Assembly: GCF_003584645.1 (NCBI RefSeq)
Contig: NZ_AP017928.1
Location: 4,602,833-4,666,832, forward strand
Direction: 5' to 3'
Source: Methylocaldum marinum
Lineage (GTDB): Bacteria; Pseudomonadota; Gammaproteobacteria; Methylococcales; Methylococcaceae
Length of the DNA: 64,000 bases
Shown: positions 57,795 through 64,000 of the stretch, one piece after another
How positions within the stretch are numbered: position 1 is the first letter of the stretch
How the letters are laid out: the number at the start of each line of letters is the position of its first letter
Made by a program: the position numbers and the translations under genes
Notes under the pieces: model-generated
Seen by the model: only the letters and a program-made list of their open reading frames with translations
What the model was told of the DNA's origin: nothing
Database searches by the model: none

Positions 57795-60700
57795 ATGATA
57801 CGCTTCGAGAAGCAGCGCACCCCGCTGGTCGATACGGCCATTGTCGTCAGCCTGGCGATCGCCTTCGTGGGCGACATTCTGACGCCTCAAGGCATTGCGG
57901 TATGGACGCTCTATTTCATCCCGGCGGCCCTCTCGCTTTATGTCTGGCGTCCGCGGATACCGATCCTGGTCGCGCTCGTAGCGACGTTTCTGATGTTGTT
58001 CAGCCGGCTCGTGTCGGAGTCCTCCGGCACGCCTTTGCCGACCATTTCGGGCATTAACAAGATCCTGGGCGTGCTGTCGATCTGGGTGGTTGCGATGGTC
58101 GCCCGGCACAGCGTCCAGGTGAAGCTGCAACTCAAGGAAGACGACTGGATCCGCTCCGGGCAGCGGGATCTGGGCTTGCGCATGCAGGGCGAACAGGCGT
58201 TCGAAGCACTTTGCGACAAGATCCTGAACTTTTTCTGCGAATATCTCGAAGTGCCCGTGGGCGTGCTGTATGCGGCGGAGCGCAGCGACGGCGAGCTGCG
58301 CCGCATGGCCACCTACGCCGTGGGAACGGACCTGGCCTGTCCGCAAACCGTCGCGCCGGGCGAAGGGCTGGTCGGCCAGGCGGTCAAGGACCGGAAGGTC
58401 CTGCGTTTCGACGATCTGCCCGAGGGCTATTTCCGGGTTTCGTCGGCGCTGGGACAGGCTGCCCCCAGGCACCTGGTGGTGATGCCGGCGATCATCGACG
58501 GCAAGGTGAAGGCGGTGATCGAGCTCGGCTTCGTCCGTCCGGTGGGCATCTCCGACATGGATCTCCTCGCTGCGATGGCGGAGCCGGTGGCCAGCGCGAT
58601 TCGCTCGTCGCTGTACCGCACCCGGCTCGAGGACCTGCTCCGGAAAACCCAGCGGCAGGCCGACGAACTCAGGCGGCAGCAGGAAGAGCTGAAAGTGGCC
58701 AACGAGGAGCTGGAGAGCCAGAGCAAGGCGCTGTCCGAGTCGGAAGCGCGTCTCGAGGCGCAGAACGAGGAACTGACGGAGATCAACACTCGCCTCGAGG
58801 AACGGCGAGACCAACTGTCGCAGGCCCAGACCGAGTTGATCAAGCGTTCGGAGGATCTCGCCCGGGCCAACCAGTACAAGTCGGAATTCCTGGCGAACAT
58901 GAGCCACGAGCTGCGCACCCCGCTCAACAGCACGCTCATCCTGGCCAAGCTCCTGGCCGACAACCGGGAAGGCAATCTGAGCCCGGAACAGGTCAAATAC
59001 GCCTCGATCATCTATTCCTCGGGCAACGACCTGCTCGAGCTGATCAACGATATTCTCGATCTCTCCCGGATCGAGGCGGGCCGCCTGGAAATGCGACCCG
59101 AGCCGGTCGAACTCGGACCCTTGGTGCAAATGCTCGAGCGCAGCTTTCAGCCGGTCGCGTCGCAAAGTAAGCTGGGATTCGAAACGCGCATCGAGCCGGG
59201 CACGCCGGGGACCATCACCAGCGATCCGCTACGGTTGCAGCAAATCCTCAGAAACCTGCTCTCCAATGCCTTCAAGTTCACCGAAGCCGGCGAGGTCAGC
59301 CTGCGCGTGGCGCCGGCCGGACCCGGCCGAATCGGTTTCGCCGTCCATGACACCGGCATCGGCATTGACCCCGAGCACAAGGCCGCCATATTCGAGGCCT
59401 TCCGCCAGGCCGACGGCACCATACAGCGGCGGCACGGGGGAACCGGCCTGGGCTTGACCATTTCCCGGGAGCTCGCCCAGCGGCTGGGCGGCTCGATTTC
59501 GGTGGAAAGTACTCCCGGCGAGGGCAGCACCTTTACCCTTATTGTCCCGATCGAATTCGCGCAGGAATCCGCCGAGGAGCCTCCGCGCGGACGGGAGGTG
59601 GTTTCTCTGTCCAAGGCGCGTCCTGCGGACGAAAGGGCTGTGCCGAGTCCGCAGCAACCGGTCGCGGCGGCACCTGCAGGACAGCCGGTGCAGGACGATC
59701 GCGAGCACCTGGAGCCGGGCGAACGGAGCATTCTCGTCATCGAAGACGACCCGGCGTTTGCCGGCATTCTGCGCGATCTCGCGCACGAAATGCGTTTCCG
59801 GTGCCTGATTGCGGCGAGCGCGAGCGAGGGGCTGGCGCTGGCCGAGCAATTCCTGCCCAGTGCGGTCATCCTCGACATTCACCTTCCTGACCATTCCGGG
59901 CTCAGCGTGCTCGAAAATCTCAAGGGCCGCGCCGCGACCCGGCATATTCCGGTGCATGTCGTGTCGATTTCGGACTACACCCAGCAGGCCATGGAAATGG
60001 GCGCGGTCGGGTACGTGCTCAAGCCGGTCATGCGCGAGCAGCTGGTGAGCGCTTTTCGGAAGCTGGAGCAAAAGCTGGAACAGAACGTCCGCCGCGTCCT
60101 GGTGGTCGAAGATGTTGCGGTCCAGCGTGAAAGTATCGAGCGGCTGCTCCGTACCGAGGGCGTCGAGGTGGTTTCGGTCGGCGCCGGCAGCGAGGCGCTC
60201 AGCCAGCTCAAGGACTCCACTTTCGACTGCGTGGTCCTGGATCTCAGCCTGCCGGACATTTCGGGCTACGATCTGCTCGACAAAATGGCATCCGGCGAGG
60301 CTTTCTCGTTCCCGCCGGTCATCGTTTACACCGGACGCTCGCTGACCCGGGAGGAGGAGAATCGCCTGCGCCGCTATGCCAGCACCATCATCGTCAAGGG
60401 CGCGCGTTCGCCGGAGCGCTTGCTCGACGAGGTGACGCTGTTTCTGCATCAGGTCGAAGCCCGGCTTCCCCGCGAGCACCAGGAGATTCTGCGCGAGCTG
60501 CGGAACCGCGAGGAAGCGCTGGAAGGCCGCACGATCCTGCTGGTCGAGGACGACGCGCGGAATATCTTCGCGCTGACCAGCGTGCTCGAGCCCAAGGGGG
60601 TGAAAGTGCGCATCGCCCGCAACGGCAAGGAAGCGCTGGCGGTTCTCGAAAGGGCCATGCGGGAGCCCGGTGCCGCGGTGGAGCTGGTGCTCATGGACGT

Positions 60701-60908
60701 GATGATGCCGGAGATGGACGGATTGACCGCGACCCGGGAAATCCGCAAGCGCCCGGAATGGAAGAACCTTCCGATCATCGCGCTCACCGCCAAGGCGATG
60801 CCCGACGACCGCATGAAATGCCTGAACGCGGGCGCCAGCGATTACATCGCCAAGCCTATCGACATCGATAAGCTGGTTTCGCTGATCAAGGTCTGGATAC
60901 CGAAATAG
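57795..60908 (+). CDS. Hybrid sensor histidine kinase with GAF and three receiver domains
   Basis: A 1037-residue membrane-anchored kinase. Hydrophobic segments at about 13-110 form a small membrane domain. A GAF domain follows (about 130-270), then a long coiled coil (about 275-365), HisKA with phospho-acceptor H371 (ANMSHELRTPLNS), and HATPase with NLLSNAFKFTEAG, DTGIGID and GGTGLGL. Three receivers come last with D694 (VILDIHLPD), D816 (VVLDLSLPD) and D968 (LMDVMMPEMDG). No separate histidine-phosphotransfer domain is seen. It is the first gene of an operon with CheR, CheB and a second kinase, so it probably runs a multistep phosphorelay with methylation-based tuning. The signal is unknown. 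Confidence 0.92.
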   Translation: MIRFEKQRTPLVDTAIVVSLAIAFVGDILTPQGIAVWTLYFIPAALSLYVWRPRIPILVALVATFLMLFSRLVSESSGTPLPTISGINKILGVLSIWVVAMVARHSVQVKLQLKEDDWIRSGQRDLGLRMQGEQAFEALCDKILNFFCEYLEVPVGVLYAAERSDGELRRMATYAVGTDLACPQTVAPGEGLVGQAVKDRKVLRFDDLPEGYFRVSSALGQAAPRHLVVMPAIIDGKVKAVIELGFVRPVGISDMDLLAAMAEPVASAIRSSLYRTRLEDLLRKTQRQADELRRQQEELKVANEELESQSKALSESEARLEAQNEELTEINTRLEERRDQLSQAQTELIKRSEDLARANQYKSEFLANMSHELRTPLNSTLILAKLLADNREGNLSPEQVKYASIIYSSGNDLLELINDILDLSRIEAGRLEMRPEPVELGPLVQMLERSFQPVASQSKLGFETRIEPGTPGTITSDPLRLQQILRNLLSNAFKFTEAGEVSLRVAPAGPGRIGFAVHDTGIGIDPEHKAAIFEAFRQADGTIQRRHGGTGLGLTISRELAQRLGGSISVESTPGEGSTFTLIVPIEFAQESAEEPPRGREVVSLSKARPADERAVPSPQQPVAAAPAGQPVQDDREHLEPGERSILVIEDDPAFAGILRDLAHEMRFRCLIAASASEGLALAEQFLPSAVILDIHLPDHSGLSVLENLKGRAATRHIPVHVVSISDYTQQAMEMGAVGYVLKPVMREQLVSAFRKLEQKLEQNVRRVLVVEDVAVQRESIERLLRTEGVEVVSVGAGSEALSQLKDSTFDCVVLDLSLPDISGYDLLDKMASGEAFSFPPVIVYTGRSLTREEENRLRRYASTIIVKGARSPERLLDEVTLFLHQVEARLPREHQEILRELRNREEALEGRTILLVEDDARNIFALTSVLEPKGVKVRIARNGKEALAVLERAMREPGAAVELVLMDVMMPEMDGLTATREIRKRPEWKNLPIIALTAKAMPDDRMKCLNAGASDYIAKPIDIDKLVSLIKVWIPK

Positions 60909-60916
60909 AGGCCGCT

Positions 60917-61735
60917 TTGCACGACGACACTTCTGAAACCGAGATCAAGCTGCTCCTCGAGGCGATCTATCTCCGGTTTCACTATGACTTCCGCCATTAC
61001 GCGCCGGCTTCCATGGCGCGCCGGCTTTCCCTGGCCATGCGCCGCTTCGGCTGCCGTTCGCTGTCGGGATTGCAGGAGCGCGTCCTGCACGATGCCGGCG
61101 TATTCCCGGAGCTTTTGTCGCTTCTCACCATCATGGTGAGCGACATGTTTCGGGACCCCGGTTTCTATCGGGCCTTGCGCGAAAAAGTGGTGCCGTTTCT
61201 GCAAACCTACCCGTCCCTGAAGATTTGGGTCGCGGGATGCAGCACCGGGGAGGAAGTTCATTCGCTTGCCATCCTGTTGCAGGAAGAGGGGCTGCTCGAC
61301 CGCAGCCTGATCTATGCGACGGACATCAATCCGGAGGCCCTGCGCAAGGCCAGGGCGGGGATCTACGAGCTCGATCGGATGGCGGGTTTCAGCGAAGCCT
61401 ATCGAGCCGCGGGCGGACGCGCATCGCTCGCCGACTATTACACCGCGGCCTACGGTTCGGCGGTGTTCGACAAGGCCCTGCGCAAGAATATCGTGTTTTC
61501 CGACCACAGCCTCGCGACCGACATGGTGTTCGCCGAAGTGCAGCTCATAACCTGCCGCAATGTCCTCATCTATTTCGACCGCGCCTTGCAGAATCGAGCC
61601 ATCGGCCTGTTTCGGGATGCGCTGTGCCGGAAAGGGTTCCTGGGTCTGGGGGCGAAGGAAACGCTGCGCTTTTCGGATCACGCCGCGGCGTTCAGCGAGT
61701 TCGCCCGGGCGGAACGGATTTACCAGAAGGAGTGA
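60917..61735 (+). CDS. CheR-type protein methyltransferase
   Basis: A 272-residue S-adenosylmethionine-dependent methyltransferase of the CheR family, which methylates glutamates of chemoreceptor-like proteins. The SAM-binding motif VAGCSTGEEVHSLA, DINPEALRKAR and CRNVLIYFD are all present. The start is a TTG 8 bases after the kinase stop; no ATG is well placed. No chemoreceptor, CheA or CheW gene is in the window, so the substrate may be the kinase beside it or a distant receptor. Confidence 0.9.
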   Translation: MHDDTSETEIKLLLEAIYLRFHYDFRHYAPASMARRLSLAMRRFGCRSLSGLQERVLHDAGVFPELLSLLTIMVSDMFRDPGFYRALREKVVPFLQTYPSLKIWVAGCSTGEEVHSLAILLQEEGLLDRSLIYATDINPEALRKARAGIYELDRMAGFSEAYRAAGGRASLADYYTAAYGSAVFDKALRKNIVFSDHSLATDMVFAEVQLITCRNVLIYFDRALQNRAIGLFRDALCRKGFLGLGAKETLRFSDHAAAFSEFARAERIYQKE

Positions 61736-61743
61736 GCCTTGAT

Positions 61744-62367
61744 ATGGCATCGTGGCTTGCGCCGGTCCTCCCGGAAGTAATCGTGGTGGGCGGCTCCGCC
61801 GGAGCCCTCGATGCCCTTTCGATCCTGCTCGCCGACCTGCCCGATGATTTCGCGGTGCCCATCGTCATCGTCGTGCACCTGCCGCGGCGAAAGCGCAGCG
61901 CGCTGTCCGAGGTTCTTGCCGCCAAGCTGGGCCGCCCGGTGCGGGAACCGCTGGATAAGGAACCGGTCTCAGCTTCGATGATTTATGTCGCTCCGCCCGA
62001 CTACCATTTGCTGATAGACCGGGGCATGACGTTCGCCCTTTCAGTGGACGAGCCGGTGAACTTCAGCCTACCCTCCATTGATGTTCTGTTCGAGTCCGCG
62101 GCGCGGAGTCTCGGCGGGGGCGCGATCGGGATTCTGCTTTCCGGCGCCAACGCCGACGGTGCGTACGGACTCAAAGTCATCGAAGACGCCGGAGGGCTTG
62201 CGTTCGTTCAGGCGCCGGCGGATGCTGCGATGCCGGCGATGCCGAACGCCGCCATTGCTTTGTGCGAACGGGCCGCAGTCCTGCCGGCCGCGGAAATTCG
62301 CGCGTATCTGATCCGGCTGGCGGGGCGCGGAGGAGAAAGTGGCCGAAAACGATACCATGACCGCTAA
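61744..62367 (+). CDS. CheB-type methylesterase domain without receiver
   Basis: A 207-residue protein consisting only of the CheB catalytic domain, without the usual N-terminal receiver. The active site residues lie in VVGGSAGALDAL (Ser), VIVVHLPRRKRS (His) and LLSGANADGAYGLK (Asp; the usual G-M-G-x-D-G-A is altered to GANADGA). It would hydrolyse glutamyl methyl esters made by CheR. The start is the ATG 8 bases after the CheR stop; upstream frames inside cheR are not real. Its end overlaps the next gene by about 29 bases. Confidence 0.9.
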   Translation: MASWLAPVLPEVIVVGGSAGALDALSILLADLPDDFAVPIVIVVHLPRRKRSALSEVLAAKLGRPVREPLDKEPVSASMIYVAPPDYHLLIDRGMTFALSVDEPVNFSLPSIDVLFESAARSLGGGAIGILLSGANADGAYGLKVIEDAGGLAFVQAPADAAMPAMPNAAIALCERAAVLPAAEIRAYLIRLAGRGGESGRKRYHDR

Positions 62368-63511
62368 ACCAAAAATCCTGTTGGTCGATGACCGCGAGGA
62401 GAATCTCGTGGCGCTGGCGGGGCTCCTGGGCGGGCATCACGCCGGCCTGCTGTGCGCGCATTCCGGCGAGGAGGCCCTCGATCTTCTGCTGGTGCACGAG
62501 GTGGCGCTGGCGCTGGTCGACGTGCAGATGCCCGGCATGGACGGATTCGAATTGGCCGAGCTGATGCGGGGAACCGAACGCACCCGTGAAATTCCCATCA
62601 TTTTCGTCACCGCCGGCATACATGACCACACCCGGGTATTCAAGGGCTACGAGTCTGGGGCCGTCGATTTTCTGTTCAAGCCGCTGGACCCTCATATTCT
62701 TTCCAGCAAGGTCGCCGTTTTCATGCAGCTCTACCGGCAAAAGCGGGAGCTGGCGGAACGCGTGCGGCAGCTCGAAGTCGCGCTGGCGGAGCGGCAGCGG
62801 ATCGAAAACGCCCTGAAGTCGGCGGATCGGCGCAAGAACGAATTTCTGGCCATGCTCGGCCACGAACTTCGGAATCCGCTGGCGCCGATCAGAAATGCCG
62901 CGCAAATCATAAAAAGATTGGACGTGTCGGATCCTAGGCTGCAAGCGGTTCAGCAAGTCATCGAACGTCAGACCGGCCATCTGGCCCGCCTGGTGGACGA
63001 TCTCCTCGATATTTCCCGGATCGAGCAGGGCAAAATCACGGTCCGGAAGGCGCCGATCGAACTCTCCGCAGTGGTCGATCAGGCGCTGGAAAGCAGCCGA
63101 CCCTTGATACAGTCCCGCCAGCACCGTTTGATCGTTTCGGTTCCGGATACCCCCGTTCCGCTCATGGGAGATGCCGAGCGCCTCGCGCAGCTGATCTCCA
63201 ATCTGCTCAACAACGCCGCCAAATACACGCCGCCGGGCGGGACCATCTGGCTGACCGTGAGCCGGGAGGACCGGGAAGCTCTGATCCGGGTGAAGGACAC
63301 CGGCGAAGGTATCGCGCAGCCCTTGCTGGCCCAAGTCTTCGAGGTCTTCACGCAGTCCGAGAGAACCCTCGATCGCGCTCAGGGCGGGCTCGGACTCGGT
63401 CTCGCCATCGTCAAGAAACTGGTGGAGCTACATCAGGGGCGCATCGAGGTCTTCAGCGAAGGTCCCGGAAAGGGGAGCGAGTTCTCGGTGTGGCTGCCGG
63501 TGTCTGCTTAG
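62339..63511 (+). CDS. Receiver-histidine kinase (REC-HisKA-HATPase)
   Basis: A 390-residue cytoplasmic protein from a GTG start; an ATG at 62357 would remove six residues and lessen the overlap with cheB. The receiver is at about 12-130 with D61 (LALVDVQMPGMDG). A short coiled coil leads to HisKA with H175 (AMLGHELRNPLAP), then HATPase with SNLLNNAAKYTPPGG, DTGEGIA and GGLGLGL. Response-regulator-first kinases of this type often receive phosphate from a hybrid kinase, here probably the one at the head of the operon. No output DNA-binding domain is in the operon. Confidence 0.9.
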   Translation: MAENDTMTAKPKILLVDDREENLVALAGLLGGHHAGLLCAHSGEEALDLLLVHEVALALVDVQMPGMDGFELAELMRGTERTREIPIIFVTAGIHDHTRVFKGYESGAVDFLFKPLDPHILSSKVAVFMQLYRQKRELAERVRQLEVALAERQRIENALKSADRRKNEFLAMLGHELRNPLAPIRNAAQIIKRLDVSDPRLQAVQQVIERQTGHLARLVDDLLDISRIEQGKITVRKAPIELSAVVDQALESSRPLIQSRQHRLIVSVPDTPVPLMGDAERLAQLISNLLNNAAKYTPPGGTIWLTVSREDREALIRVKDTGEGIAQPLLAQVFEVFTQSERTLDRAQGGLGLGLAIVKKLVELHQGRIEVFSEGPGKGSEFSVWLPVSA

Positions 63512-63568
63512 CGAACCGAACCGCCGGGCACGATCGAATTTCGGCGTTTCGCATGGGCGCAATCGTTC

Positions 63569-63637
63569 GTAGGTCGGCAATCCTTGCCGACGAAGACGCT
63601 CGGCCGGGCCGTGACGTCGGGAAAGGCTTCCCGACCT
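63569..63637. repeat. GTAGGTCGGCAATCC hairpin repeat abutting an IS110 element
   Basis: Left arm GTAGGTCGGCAATCCTTGCC, loop GAAGACGCTCGGCC, right arm CGTCGGGAAAGGCTTCCCGA ending CCT. Similarity to the family stops at about 63637, just where the IS110-type sequence appears to begin, so the IS may have inserted at the foot of the hairpin. Confidence 0.7.
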
Positions 63638-63870
63638 TGTATTATGAATTCCGTGTGGTTCGGAAGGGGTTGGAGAAGACTCCCGACCGGTCACCACAGG
63701 CCTGGAGGGCGCTCCAGGTTTGAGCGACTGGATGCCGTTCCCGCCCTTGGGACACCAAGCCCGTTGCGTAGATCGATGCAGCAGTCGCTCACCCTCATCG
63801 AGCGATCGAACAGTATCTTCGGCCCGGCTTGCCGGCAGCCCGCATTCACAAGGTAGATCATTTGAGGTTC
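63638..63870 (+). ncRNA. 5' non-coding end of an IS110 element, candidate bridge-RNA region
   Basis: About 230 bases between the truncated hairpin repeat and the recombinase ATG, without a coding frame, and with several short inverted repeats (CCTGGAGGGCGCTCCAGG at 63701-63718; GCCCGGCTTGCCGGC around 63820-63836). IS110-group elements are known to carry their bridge RNA in a long left non-coding end directly before the recombinase gene. Assignment rests on position and structure only; guide loops were not matched because the target and right end are outside the window. Confidence 0.4.
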
Positions 63871-64000
63871 ATGATGCCCACGTTTTATCTCGGAATTGAT
63901 GTCGCCAAAGCCAAACTGGACTGCGCGTTACGCCTCCCCAACGGGAAGTTCCGAACCAAAGTCATCGCCAACTCCCAAGACGGGTTCGCCACCCTCGTCA
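63871..64000 (+). CDS. IS110-family recombinase (partial, runs off the window)
   Basis: The first 43 codons of an IS110-type transposase/recombinase. The start of the RuvC-like DEDD domain is visible as YLGIDVAKAKLDCAL, with the first catalytic Asp in GID. A second ATG (63874) directly follows the first. The rest lies beyond the window. Confidence 0.85.
   Translation, partial: MMPTFYLGIDVAKAKLDCALRLPNGKFRTKVIANSQDGFATLV

Overview
The window reads as a chromosomal segment of a high-GC gammaproteobacterium. Methanotroph-like Methylococcaceae is my best guess, from gene style, the IS5-type transposases and the dispersed short repeats. No marker gene in the window proves this. No tRNA, rRNA, CRISPR array, phage capsid, portal or terminase gene was seen.

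Layout. 1-3.1 kb: an APC amino-acid permease, then a Rieske ferredoxin, a small unknown protein and thioredoxin. 3.5-8.3 kb: mostly unrecognised small genes on the minus strand, with a dienelactone-hydrolase-like protein carrying Asp at the nucleophile position and a HARP-like plus-strand protein. 8.5-8.9 kb: a LuxR-type regulator pointing away from the next block. 9.6-44.7 kb: one long plus-strand operon, joined by many ATGA/TGATG overlaps, encoding a contractile injection system of the extracellular (Afp/PVC-like, eCIS) type. In order it holds sheath, tube, a zinc-ribbon baseplate-assembly protein, a disordered protein, a DUF4255/Afp16-type cap protein, the Afp15-type AAA+ ATPase, a small unknown protein, an Afp7-type protein, a LysM-like protein, separate gpD-like hub and gpV-like spike, gp25, two gp6/J-like baseplate proteins, a gpI-like protein, two giant DUF6519/beta-helix fibre candidates, a small coiled coil and a GNAT acetyltransferase. 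It ends with a 1853-residue protein with two DUF4157 domains and a C-terminal GH-E HNH nuclease, followed by an ankyrin protein and a second small protein as immunity candidates. A PAAR-like tip candidate lies just downstream on the other strand. No separate tape-measure gene is evident.

45.5-56.5 kb is a helicase and mobile-element region: RecD2-type helicase, a hairpin repeat array, and a peptidoglycan-amidase/immunity-like pair (BPSL0067/STY0301 families). The amidase gene is split by a 1140-bp IS with a 3-bp target duplication, and that IS carries a 102-bp MITE with a TA duplication. A second IS of 1015 bp follows, then a 1715-residue fusion of DEDD exonuclease, RecQ helicase and UvrD helicase.

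56.8-63.5 kb: MsrQ, then a signalling operon of a hybrid histidine kinase with three receiver domains, CheR, a receiver-less CheB and a receiver-kinase. The window ends inside an IS110-family recombinase gene. Its 5' non-coding end lies against one of the hairpin repeats and is where a bridge RNA would be expected.
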